DNA of 5,397 nt from Candidatus Sulfotelmatobacter sp. (GTDB taxonomy: Bacteria > Acidobacteriota > Terriglobia > Terriglobales > Acidobacteriaceae): positions 1-5,397 of the forward strand of contig JASHTD010000063.1 in assembly GCA_030040725.1 (NCBI GenBank), read 5' to 3'. The notes under the pieces are model-generated. The model saw only the letters and a program-made list of their open reading frames with translations, ran no database searches and had not been told where the DNA came from. Both the position numbers and the translations under genes were made by a program. Shown here piece after piece: positions 1-5,397 of the stretch. Within the stretch, counting starts at the first letter, position 1. Each line of letters begins with the position of its first letter.

Positions 1-80
1 TCAACCCCAAAACCCTGGTTTGCGGCGAGAGCTTCTCCCGAAAGCTTGAGCAGGACGCGTTTGAAGGCCAGTTGTTGCAT
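1..80 (-). CDS. pyrH: UMP kinase, N-terminal fragment (window edge)
   Basis: UMP kinase phosphorylates UMP to UDP in the cytoplasm, in pyrimidine nucleotide synthesis. Only the first 26 codons are in the window; the rest lies beyond position 1. Reading leftward from the ATG at 80-78 gives MQQLAFKRVLLKLSGEALAA followed by NQGFGV. This is the family's N-terminus, with the phosphate-binding KLSGEAL segment and the following GFG, as in E. coli PyrH (KRILLKLSGEAL...GFGI). The position after tsf fits the widespread rpsB-tsf-pyrH(-frr) order. The start is chosen from the distance to the motif; no strong Shine-Dalgarno sequence precedes it (upstream bases read AACCAGACTTCC). An inverted pair of repeat elements ends about 20 nt upstream. 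Identification is very secure despite the length. Confidence 0.94.
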   Translation of the reverse strand, partial: MQQLAFKRVLLKLSGEALAANQGFGV

Positions 81-101
81 GGAAGTCTGGTTCTGTCCGG
101 C

Positions 102-146
102 GTCATCCCGAAGCCCCGCGCTTTTACCAGCGGGGCGAGGGATCTC
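102..146 (-). repeat. Palindromic spacer element, copy D
   Basis: This 45-bp element reads GTCATCCCGA...GGGATCTC on the plus strand. The outer stem ATCCC (105-109) pairs with GGGAT (139-143), and an inner GC stem GCCCCGC/GCGGGGC encloses a loop of about 10 nt. It has the same orientation relative to transcription as the copies after rpsI and rplM, and it lies about 20 nt upstream of the pyrH start. It belongs to the same family as copies at 176-219, 2579-2623 and 3103-3146. Confidence 0.75.
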
Positions 147-175
147 GCGTAGACTTTACGTGGTCTCGATCTCGG

Positions 176-219
176 GAGATCCTTCGCTCCGCCTGAAGAA
201 CGGCTGCGCTCAGGATGAC
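176..219 (+). repeat. Palindromic spacer element, copy B (inverted)
   Basis: This 44-bp element is the reverse complement of the copy after rplM (3103-3146) with two mismatches: a T-to-C in the loop and an A-to-G in the outer stem. The outer stem is a perfect ATCCT (179-183) with AGGAT (212-216). Its orientation is opposite to the other three copies. Near identity to a copy about 2.9 kb away indicates recent copying or gene conversion rather than chance. Confidence 0.85.
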
Positions 220-236
220 GCCGTATTTCTGATCCA

Positions 237-275
237 CCGCGGCTCAAACCATCGCGCCGTTTCGAAGAGCCGCGG
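237..275 (-). other. Strong hairpin just 3' of tsf
   Basis: CCGCGGCTC (237-245) and GAGCCGCGG (267-275) form a perfect 9-bp GC-rich stem. AAAC (246-249) with GTTT (259-262) extends it beyond a 4-nt bulge, leaving a 9-nt loop. In the transcript it begins 15 nt after the tsf stop codon. There is no U-tract after it, so it is not a classical intrinsic terminator. It may protect an mRNA 3' end, mark a processing site, or lower read-through into pyrH. Function is inferred; the structure is directly visible. Confidence 0.6.
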
Positions 276-290
276 CAAAGGCTGCTCGAA

Positions 291-947
291 CTACTCCGAC
301 TTCTGCTCTGTCGGCTTGGTAGTGGCAACCGCTGCCGTCGCCTCACCGACCTTGAACCGCGCGAAACGGCGCACACTGATATTCTCGCCCAGCTTGCCGA
401 TCTTCGCCGCAATTAACTGCGCGATCGAGACGGTCTGGTCTTTGATGAAGGGCTGCTCAAGCAGGCAGACCTCCTCGTAGAACTTTTCCATTTTGCCGGC
501 AACCATCTTTTCCGCGATGTGCTGCGGCTTGCCGGAGGCGACCGCCTGAGCCAGAAAAATATCCTTCTCGCGGGCGAAATCCGCGGCCGTCACGTCTTCC
601 TTGCGCACATATTTTGGATCGCTGGCCGCGATGTGCATGGCAATGTCATGCGCCAGTTCTTTGAAGTCTTCCGTGCGGGCCACAAAGTCGCTCTCGCAGT
701 TGACTTCGACGAGCACGCCGATCTTGCCTCCGGCATGAATGTAGCTGGTCACTGCGCCTTCGCTGGTCACGCGCGCCGCTTTCTTGGCGGCAACCGAAAC
801 TCCCTTTTTACGCAGGATAACAACCGCCTGCTCCATGTCGCCGTTGGCTTCGGTCAGGGCCTGTTTGCAATCCATCATCGGTGCTCCGGTTTTTTCCCGG
901 AGCTCTTTCACTTGCGCTGCTGAAATGTTCGCCATAGTAGTGCTCAT
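291..947 (-). CDS. tsf: Elongation factor Ts
   Basis: EF-Ts is the guanine nucleotide exchange factor that regenerates EF-Tu-GTP from EF-Tu-GDP in the cytoplasm. The 218-residue protein has the N-terminal UBA-like domain (about residues 7-50, with KELREKTGAPMMDCKQALTE) and the signature NCESDFVAR at 83-91, whose Asp-Phe pair inserts near the EF-Tu magnesium site. The C-terminal EKFYEEVCLLEQPFIKD segment is also typical. It is the short form, lacking the long insert of the 283-residue E. coli protein, as in Thermus and many other phyla. The tail after about residue 203 (EATAAVATTKPTEQ) is a variable extension. The ATG at 947 is preceded by AGGA 11 nt upstream; the in-frame ATG at 935 (MANIS) is an alternative with no better site. 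It follows the NTF2-like gene by 55 nt and precedes pyrH. Confidence 0.98.
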   Translation of the reverse strand: MSTTMANISAAQVKELREKTGAPMMDCKQALTEANGDMEQAVVILRKKGVSVAAKKAARVTSEGAVTSYIHAGGKIGVLVEVNCESDFVARTEDFKELAHDIAMHIAASDPKYVRKEDVTAADFAREKDIFLAQAVASGKPQHIAEKMVAGKMEKFYEEVCLLEQPFIKDQTVSIAQLIAAKIGKLGENISVRRFARFKVGEATAAVATTKPTEQKSE

Positions 948-1002
948 TGCGTTAAGAGTCCTATGAATGTTTGTTCAAGGTTTCAAGAGAACATCCCGGC
1001 TG

Positions 1003-1341
1003 CTACGCCGCTGCGAATGCGCGCGGATCAAAGACGGTCTGGATCGAACTTATCTTCCCGTCCTTGACCTGATACCAGGAGCAGAAAAAAGTAGTCACCT
1101 TAGGCGTGATGAAGTCGTAGAGCAAACAAACGTCGCCGCCATCCACAAAAACCTTCTTGATGTCGTATTTTCCGTGCTGCTGCTCCATCATTTTCAGAAA
1201 CTCATCCGGGCTGCGGAAGGTTTCGCCGGCCGGCCCCTTCACGCGCACGTTATCGCCCAGGTAATTTCGAGCCTCAGCATAGTCTCTATCGCCCATCGCT
1301 TTGATGTAGGACATCACAGCCTCTTTTGCGCCCTGAACCAT
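1003..1341 (-). CDS. Small NTF2/SnoaL-like domain protein
   Basis: This 112-residue protein resembles the NTF2-like/SnoaL superfamily of small alpha+beta cone-fold proteins. An N-terminal helix (AKEAVMSYIKAMGDRDYAEA) is followed by YLGDNVRVKGPAGETFRSPD, a second helix (EFLKMMEQQ), and alternating strands ending in WYQVKDGKISSIQTVFDPR, the usual superfamily C-terminal strand. Members include enzymes, ligand-binding proteins and many of unknown role; no catalytic residue can be assigned, so no function is given. The ATG at 1341 is chosen because AGGTG (1348-1352) lies 6 nt upstream. A GTG at 1350 would add three residues but overlaps that site. There is no signal peptide or membrane segment, so it is probably cytoplasmic. 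It sits between rpsB and tsf, 55 nt before tsf, and is likely co-transcribed with them. An orphan gene inserted into this pair is unusual. Confidence 0.85.
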   Translation of the reverse strand: MVQGAKEAVMSYIKAMGDRDYAEARNYLGDNVRVKGPAGETFRSPDEFLKMMEQQHGKYDIKKVFVDGGDVCLLYDFITPKVTTFFCSWYQVKDGKISSIQTVFDPRAFAAA

Positions 1342-1362
1342 ACGAAGCACCTATTAAACCCT

Positions 1363-1396
1363 TTGCAACCTGCGAAATCTTGCAACCTGCAAAATT
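1363..1396. repeat. 17-bp tandem duplication
   Basis: TTGCAACCTGCGAAATC (1363-1379) is followed directly by TTGCAACCTGCAAAATT (1380-1396), a two-copy tandem repeat with two mismatches. It lies in the rpsB to NTF2-like spacer, about 10 nt upstream of the downstream gene's ribosome binding site. No function is evident. Confidence 0.7.
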
Positions 1397-1399
1397 AAA

Positions 1400-1438
1400 C
1401 CCGCGCCGGGAATTTCTAAAGTATGACCCGCGCGGGTC
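1400..1438. repeat. Two GC palindromes in the rpsB to NTF2-like spacer
   Basis: CCCGCGCCGGG (1400-1410) is a 4-bp stem with a 3-nt loop. GACCCGCGCGGGTC (1425-1438) is a perfect 14-bp palindrome. The two share the CCCGCGC core and lie 27 nt apart. The perfect palindrome could be a dimeric protein site or a short hairpin. No T-tract follows on the transcribed strand, so it does not look like an intrinsic terminator. Nothing else recognisable occupies the 157-nt spacer, and no convincing promoter is visible. Confidence 0.5.
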
Positions 1439-1498
1439 GTAACCTTCACAAGCCCGGTTTTTTACTGCCAACTGGTCACAGACCTCTGGCTACTTCTT

Positions 1499-2413
<915 letters not shown>

Positions 2414-2417
2414 TCAA

Positions 2418-2424
2418 CCTCCTC
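2418..2424 (-). promoter_or_regulatory. rpsB ribosome binding site
   Basis: GAGGAGG on the minus strand, followed by TTGA and then the TTG start codon. This near-perfect anti-Shine-Dalgarno match is what fixes the non-ATG start of rpsB. The in-frame TGA just before the TTG rules out any start further upstream. Confidence 0.9.
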
Positions 2425-2435
2425 GTATAGTCTGC

Positions 2436-2492
2436 ATCCCGCCGGTTGGTTCGCTCCGTTGCCGGAACGAGAAATCTGCGAACCAGCGGGAT
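2436..2492 (-). promoter_or_regulatory. Structured leader hairpin upstream of rpsB
   Basis: ATCCCGC (2436-2442) pairs with GCGGGAT (2486-2492), and TGGTTCGC (2447-2454) pairs with GCGAACCA (2478-2485). This gives a 15-bp stem with one 4-nt bulge (2443-2446). The 23-nt loop holds a small inner stem, CGTT/AACG (2457-2460 with 2466-2469). In the mRNA the hairpin ends 11 nt before the rpsB ribosome binding site. S2 is known to repress its own mRNA through the leader in E. coli, so an autoregulatory role is plausible, but the structure could also be another dispersed repeat. A second, weaker hairpin (TTCCCG/CGGGAA, 2498-2527) lies next to it. Confidence 0.55.
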
Positions 2493-2542
2493 TGCCATTC
2501 CCGTCCCCGCGCCGCGAGGCTCGGGAAGAATTGAACACCAAA

Positions 2543-2570
2543 ATCAGTGGCCAGTGATCAGTGGCCGGTA
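2543..2570. repeat. Heptanucleotide tandem repeat (rpsI-rpsB spacer)
   Basis: Consecutive 7-nt units read ATCAGTG, GCCAGTG, ATCAGTG and a degenerate GCCGGTA. This also appears as two ATCAGTGGCC copies 14 nt apart. It lies between the rpsB leader hairpins and the palindromic element after rpsI. No function is evident. Confidence 0.65.
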
Positions 2571-2578
2571 AACCCTTT

Positions 2579-2623
2579 GTCATTCCGACCCCCGCGTAAA
2601 GCGAGGGGGGGCGGAGGAATCTC
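2579..2623 (-). repeat. Palindromic spacer element, copy C
   Basis: This 45-bp element reads GTCATTCCGA...GGAATCTC on the plus strand. The outer stem ATTCC (2582-2586) pairs perfectly with GGAAT (2616-2620). The inner stem CCCCCGC (2589-2595) pairs with GCG and GGGGG (2601-2609, one bulged A) around a 5-nt loop. In transcription order it begins on the last base of the rpsI stop codon, so it forms the immediate 3' flank of rpsI. Confidence 0.75.
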
Positions 2624-3018
2624 TACCGCTTTGAGAACTGGAAGCGCTTGCGCGCGCCTTTCTGGCCGTACTTCTTGCGTTCTTTGCCACGCGGATCGCG
2701 GCTCACGAATCCCTCAGATTTCAGTTTGCCGCGCAGTTCGGCGTTGAACTGCATCAATGCCCGCGCAATACCCAGTTTCACCGCGTCGGCTTGGCCGCGA
2801 ACTCCGCCACCGAGCACTGTAGCCACAACGTTGAATGACGCCGCCGAATCGGTCGACGCCAACGGCGCCTTCGCACTCGAGCGCTGCGCCGGGGTCACAA
2901 AGTACTCCTCGAACGCGCGCCCGTTGACTTTGAAGTCTCCGCTGCCCGGACGCAGATATACGCGAGCGATCGCCCGCTTCCGCCGTCCCGTTCCGTAGTA
3001 TTGAACCAGTTCTGCCAT
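2623..3018 (-). CDS. rpsI: Ribosomal protein S9
   Basis: S9 is a 30S head protein whose C-terminal tail reaches the P-site tRNA. The 131-residue product matches family length (about 130). It shows YGTGRRKRAIARVYL at 8-22, GGGVRGQADAVKLGIARAL at 70-88 and the basic C-terminus KKYGQKGARKRFQFSKR. The terminal SKR that contacts tRNA is intact. The start is ATG at 3018; the best ribosome binding site is AGGAG 11 nt upstream, inside a heptamer repeat. It follows rplM, its usual partner, but across 146 nt, whereas the E. coli spacer is very short. A palindromic element starts at its stop codon. Confidence 0.98.
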   Translation of the reverse strand: MAELVQYYGTGRRKRAIARVYLRPGSGDFKVNGRAFEEYFVTPAQRSSAKAPLASTDSAASFNVVATVLGGGVRGQADAVKLGIARALMQFNAELRGKLKSEGFVSRDPRGKERKKYGQKGARKRFQFSKR

Positions 3019-3019
3019 C

Positions 3020-3040
3020 TAGTTCTTAGCTCCTAGCTCT
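3020..3040. repeat. Heptanucleotide tandem repeat upstream of rpsI
   Basis: Three consecutive 7-nt units read TAGTTCT, TAGCTCC and TAGCTCT. On the transcribed strand the middle unit supplies AGGAG, the only plausible ribosome binding site of rpsI. The repeat therefore overlaps a translation signal. Confidence 0.6.
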
Positions 3041-3071
3041 TGCCTTCTGACTCAAACCAGAAGCGAGCCTT

Positions 3072-3092
3072 GAATTTCAAATTTCGAAACCT
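3072..3092. repeat. AT-rich heptanucleotide repeat (rplM-rpsI spacer)
   Basis: GAATTTC (3072-3078) is followed by AAATTTC (3079-3085) and a degenerate GAAACCT. It is a 7-nt period again, but of unrelated sequence to the repeats at 3020-3040 and 2543-2570. It is short and AT-rich, so chance is possible for this copy alone. Confidence 0.45.
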
Positions 3093-3102
3093 ATAAAACT
3101 TT

Positions 3103-3146
3103 GTCATCCTGAGCGCAGCCGTTTTTCAGGCGGAGCGAAGAATCTC
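3103..3146 (-). repeat. Palindromic spacer element, copy A
   Basis: This 44-bp element reads GTCATCCTGAGCG...AGAATCTC on the plus strand. ATCCT (3106-3110) faces AGAAT (3139-3143). On the transcribed strand this becomes AUUCU with AGGAU, fully paired with one G-U wobble. The inner stem is CGC-GCC with GGC-GCG around GTTTTTCA. It begins 18 nt after the rplM stop and differs from the copy at 176-219 (opposite strand) at only two positions. Confidence 0.85.
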
Positions 3147-3164
3147 CAACTTATCGGCTCTCGC

Positions 3165-3632
3165 TCACGAAACCGCGACCTTCCGCGGCTTGTACTCGCG
3201 TACTTCCAACTTAAACTCTTGCGGCTTCTGTGCCTGATGCGGATGCTTATCGCCCTTGTATACATTCAATTTCGAAAGCATGTGCGCGGCCAGTTTGTTC
3301 TTCGGCAGCATACGCCGCACCGCATCCTCAATGATCGCTTCGGGTTTGCGCACCAGGCGCTTCTTGTAATCTTCCGTGCGCAAACCGCCGGGATAGCCGG
3401 TGTAGTGCTGATACTTTTTCTGCTCGGCTTTCATGCCGGTGGTTCTTATTTTCTCGGCGTTCACTACAATCACGTGATCGCCGGTATCGAGAAATGGCGT
3501 GTACCGCGGATTCTCTTTGCCAGCGAGGATGCGCGCCACCTGCGAAGCCAGGCGTCCGAGCGTCTGCCCATCTGCATCCACGACGTACCACTTGCGCACA
3601 ATTTCCCCCGCTTTGGGGAAATAGGTTGACAT
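3165..3632 (-). CDS. rplM: Ribosomal protein L13
   Basis: L13 is an early-assembly protein of the 50S subunit. The 155-residue product is slightly longer than E. coli L13 (142). It shows the N-terminal WYVVDADGQTLGRLAS at 15-30, YTPFLDTGDHVIVVNAEKI at 44-62, HYTGYPGGLR at 76-85 and VRRMLPKNKL at 105-114. LNVYKGDKHPHQAQKP then leads to a basic tail. The ATG at 3632 has GGGAGAG 5 nt upstream (3638-3644). It is the first gene after a good sigma-70-type promoter, with a leader of about 100 nt. In E. coli, L13 represses its own rplM-rpsI operon through the leader; the same may hold here. The upstream phosphatase gene ends 202 nt away. Confidence 0.98.
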   Translation of the reverse strand: MSTYFPKAGEIVRKWYVVDADGQTLGRLASQVARILAGKENPRYTPFLDTGDHVIVVNAEKIRTTGMKAEQKKYQHYTGYPGGLRTEDYKKRLVRKPEAIIEDAVRRMLPKNKLAAHMLSKLNVYKGDKHPHQAQKPQEFKLEVREYKPRKVAVS

Positions 3633-3682
3633 CGGAACTCTCCCAGAATGAAAAAGCTACGAAAGAAGACCGCTCGTTGATT

Positions 3683-3710
3683 CCCGGCGAGGACGCCAGA
3701 CCATCAGGCG
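3683..3710 (-). promoter_or_regulatory. rplM leader with mutually exclusive pairings
   Basis: In the rplM leader RNA a 7-bp hairpin (UCUGGCG, loop UCCU, CGCCGGG; 3683-3700) competes with an upstream CGCC (3707-3710). That segment can pair with the same GGCG (3694-3697). Two exclusive pairings are the minimal form of a regulatory leader, and L13 is a known autogenous regulator in E. coli. The alternative stem is only 4 bp, so this is suggestive only. Confidence 0.3.
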
Positions 3711-3738
3711 GGCAACTACAAGACTTCCCAAAGCCTTA

Positions 3739-3768
3739 AAGATACCGTAGCTTCCAAGCGAATGTCAA
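3739..3768 (-). promoter_or_regulatory. Sigma-70-type promoter of the rplM cluster
   Basis: On the minus strand, a perfect -35 hexamer TTGACA (3768-3763) is followed after 18 nt by TATCTT (3744-3739), a 4-of-6 match to the -10 consensus. Transcription would begin near 3730-3733, giving a leader of about 100 nt before rplM. It lies within the 202-nt gap after the phosphatase gene, where a promoter for the ribosomal cluster is expected. Confidence 0.65.
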
Positions 3769-3782
3769 CGGACAGATGGTAA

Positions 3783-3822
3783 CCTCACCGCAAGGCTGGC
3801 ATCGGCAAGCGCCCGGCGGAGG
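3783..3822 (-). terminator. Possible weak 3' hairpin of the phosphatase gene
   Basis: In the transcript, CCTC-CGC pairs with GCG-GAGG across a 2-nt bulge, starting 12 nt after the stop codon of the phosphatase gene. No U-tract follows, so if transcription ends here it is not by a textbook intrinsic terminator. It is listed because it lies between the upstream stop and the rplM promoter, where an end would be expected. Confidence 0.25.
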
Positions 3823-3834
3823 CAGACAAATATG

Positions 3835-5397
3835 CTACCTCGCTCGAGCCAGCACGAGGGTAATATCATCGGGTTGTTCATTTTCGCCGATCCAGTCATC
3901 GACCGCCGCGGTCACCGTCTGACTGATTTGCACGAGAGGAAGCCGCCGGTTCCCACTGACCAAATCGATCAGACGTTCTTCGCCGAATTCCCCGAATTCA
4001 TTCTCCGGCTCCGTAACGCCGTCGCTGTAAGCGAGGAAGATCTCGCCGGGCCGCATATCGACGTGGCCTTCGTCGTAAGTCATGTTGTCAAAAAGTCCGA
4101 CGACGGTACCGCCGGCTTCCAGCCTGCGAACTCTGCCGTCTTCGCCAATCAGAATTGGCGGCAGATGGCCCCCGTTGCTGTAAGTCAAGCGGCGCGATCG
4201 GCCGTCGTAAATTCCCAGAAACAACGTTGCGTATTTTTCCGGAGGGGTACTTTCAAAAAGCTGGTGATTGAGCAGCCCGAGCAGCGATCCCGGGGACACT
4301 TCAAGTCCCTCGGGCCACGACGCCAGCATTCTTCCTGCACCGGCGACTGCGCCCACGGCGACCGGCTCCCGCATTTGCGGCAAGCTTTCAATGCTGTAGG
4401 CGCGGACGGCCGAGTGAATGGTTGCCATCAGTAGCGCGGCCGAAATGCCTTTGCCGCTGATGTCGCCAACCGCCAGAATCATTTTGTGCGAACTCGCGGT
4501 CAGGAAATCGTAGTAGTCGCCACTCACTGTGCGTGCTGGGCGGCAGAAGCCATGCACTTCCAACGACTCAATTTCAGAAATCTGCCGCGGAAATAACTGC
4601 GCCTGCACTTCCTGTGCGATGGCCAGTTCGCCCTCCAGCCGCTGCTTTTCTTTCTGTTCCTGAACCAGTTTCTCGATGGATTCGGTCATCGAATTGAAGG
4701 AGAGCGAGAGCTGCGCCAATTGGTCGTCAGATTTCACGGGAATGCGATGGCTGAAATCTCCGCGATTCACATGGCCGGTTGCGTCATAGAGCTGGGCAAC
4801 CGCCCAAGTCACCGTGCGAGTCATGCGCGTGCCGGTAACCAGAGCGATAAGCTCGATGATTCCGAAGAAAATCAGAACCGCCAGCAGGATGTATTCCACT
4901 CCCGTGGCGATGTCTCCCAGGGCCGCAAAAAGGTGTCCGTAGAGAACCGAAGGACGAGTCCGCACTTTCACCAGCGCCCCGGTTCGCACCAGGTTGCCTG
5001 TGCTCCAGTTCACTACCTCAAGAGGCGTGCCGAAAGTGATCTCGTGATCCATCATTCCATCGGCGGGTGGTAAGGTACCCACGGCAAAGGTGGGGCGCAA
5101 TTCTTGCTCCCGCGGCGCTCGGCTTTTGGCTGGGTCGCCCCCAGAAGCGTCGATTGCGGCTTCGGTCCCGGTGTTACCCGAGATGCTTGTTCTTGAGGAA
5201 CTAGTCTCCGCGGAATTCTGTTTCGTTCGGGCGTTTGGACGCTCATCCCAATTGAATCCCCCCGGATAGAGAGTGATTTCTCCCAGGTTGACGGCAATCT
5301 TGCCAATCAGATTTTTGTCAAAAGGTTCGCTAGTGACCACCGTAAGCTTCTGCGATCCCACGTCGAACATGGACGCCGCACGCAAGTACAGGTCTTG
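3835..5397 (-). CDS. Membrane SpoIIE/PP2C-type serine phosphatase with HAMP domain, 5' end missing
   Basis: This is an RsbU/SpoIIE-like metal-dependent phosphatase, a class that typically dephosphorylates an anti-sigma-factor antagonist in partner-switching signalling. The frame is open to the window edge, so the true start is outside. Residues here are numbered from the TTG at 5385. An extracytoplasmic sensor-like part (1-160) contains a Ser/Thr/Asn-rich low-complexity stretch (about 50-97). A transmembrane helix follows (163-185, EYILLAVLIFFGIIELIALV), then a HAMP domain (about 186-240, with DDQLAQLSLSFNSM) and a coiled-coil linker (235-262). The phosphatase domain (about 255-516) has SGDYYDF (288-294), VGDISGKG (306-313), NGGHLPPI (404-411), YSDGVTE (453-459) and DDITLVLA (506-513). 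The metal-binding aspartates are present, so it should be active. A first membrane helix probably lies upstream of the window. Its target is unknown; it is separated from rplM by 202 nt containing a promoter, so it is probably an independent unit. Confidence 0.93.
   Translation of the reverse strand, partial: QDLYLRAASMFDVGSQKLTVVTSEPFDKNLIGKIAVNLGEITLYPGGFNWDERPNARTKQNSAETSSSRTSISGNTGTEAAIDASGGDPAKSRAPREQELRPTFAVGTLPPADGMMDHEITFGTPLEVVNWSTGNLVRTGALVKVRTRPSVLYGHLFAALGDIATGVEYILLAVLIFFGIIELIALVTGTRMTRTVTWAVAQLYDATGHVNRGDFSHRIPVKSDDQLAQLSLSFNSMTESIEKLVQEQKEKQRLEGELAIAQEVQAQLFPRQISEIESLEVHGFCRPARTVSGDYYDFLTASSHKMILAVGDISGKGISAALLMATIHSAVRAYSIESLPQMREPVAVGAVAGAGRMLASWPEGLEVSPGSLLGLLNHQLFESTPPEKYATLFLGIYDGRSRRLTYSNGGHLPPILIGEDGRVRRLEAGGTVVGLFDNMTYDEGHVDMRPGEIFLAYSDGVTEPENEFGEFGEERLIDLVSGNRRLPLVQISQTVTAAVDDWIGENEQPDDITLVLARAR

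Larger units (their letters stand above)
98..223. repeat. Head-to-head inverted pair of palindromic elements (BIME-like)
   Basis: Two copies of the cluster's 44-45 bp palindromic element (102-146 and 176-219) face each other across a 29-nt centre. Their outer ends extend into a perfect 11-bp inverted repeat, CGGCGTCATCC at 98-108 and GGATGACGCCG at 213-223. Their inner ends also pair (GGATCTC 140-146 with GAGATCC 176-182). The whole block could fold either as two separate hairpins or as one large imperfect cruciform or RNA hairpin. It fills most of the tsf-pyrH spacer. The arrangement resembles enterobacterial BIMEs, which combine inverted REP units, but homology to REPs is not implied. Confidence 0.75.

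Noticed and set aside
102..219. A CRISPR array or attachment site made of the repeated elements.
   Set aside because: Copies are few, dispersed, in both orientations, internally palindromic, and not separated by regular unique spacers; no cas or integrase gene is present.
46..966. Plus-strand open frames opposite the pyrH start, the spacer and tsf.
   Set aside because: They run antisense through pyrH, the repeat block and tsf, and their translations show no recognisable domain.
1342..1350. GTG at 1350 as start of the NTF2-like gene.
   Set aside because: The GTG overlaps the AGGTG ribosome binding site, which is placed 6 nt before the ATG at 1341, so the ATG is the better start.
1425..1463. 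A plus-strand terminator formed by GC-rich sequence followed by six Ts (1458-1463).
   Set aside because: No stable stem directly precedes the T-run, and no plus-strand gene needs terminating here.
2579..2623. Intrinsic terminator after rpsI.
   Set aside because: The stem is strong, but no U-tract follows on the transcribed strand, and the same fold recurs elsewhere as a repeat, so termination is not supported.
3832..5073. Plus-strand open frames opposite the phosphatase gene.
   Set aside because: The minus frame carries all phosphatase motifs without interruption; the plus frames are shadows with no motif.

Overview
The window holds a bacterial translation gene cluster. Every gene lies on the minus strand, so transcription runs from high to low coordinates. 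In that order the genes are: the 3' part of a membrane-bound SpoIIE/PP2C-type serine phosphatase (3835-5397, cut by the window edge), rplM (L13), rpsI (S9), rpsB (S2), a small NTF2/SnoaL-like protein, tsf (EF-Ts), and the first 26 codons of pyrH (UMP kinase, 1-80, cut by the window edge). The pyrH fragment is short but its N-terminus is unmistakable.

The rplM-rpsI-rpsB-tsf-pyrH order, the moderately high GC, the S2 with a long acidic tail, and the spacers carrying GTCATCCTGAGCG...GGATCTC-type elements suggest an Acidobacteriota genome of the Koribacter/Terriglobia kind. That assignment is inference from recalled gene order and repeat style, not from a database search.

Layout: 3633-3834 is the promoter and leader region of the ribosomal cluster. 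It has a perfect TTGACA -35 box and a TATCTT -10 box about 105 nt upstream of rplM. Genes downstream are probably co-transcribed, because no later promoter or classical U-tract terminator is convincing. The spacers are unusually long for such a cluster (146 nt rplM-rpsI, 209 nt rpsI-rpsB, 157 nt rpsB-NTF2-like, 210 nt tsf-pyrH). They are filled with short structured repeats. No gene-free stretch exceeds 300 nt.

The main non-ordinary signal is in these spacers. Four copies of a 44-45 bp palindromic element share the ends GTCAT and ATCTC. Their adjoining 5-bp stem changes by compensatory substitutions between copies. Two copies form a head-to-head inverted pair between tsf and pyrH. Short heptanucleotide tandem repeats of three unrelated sequences occur in two spacers, and separate long hairpins lie 3' of tsf and just before the rpsB ribosome binding site. 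The NTF2-like gene splits the normally adjacent rpsB-tsf pair. I see no defence system, mobile gene, CRISPR array, tRNA or rRNA.
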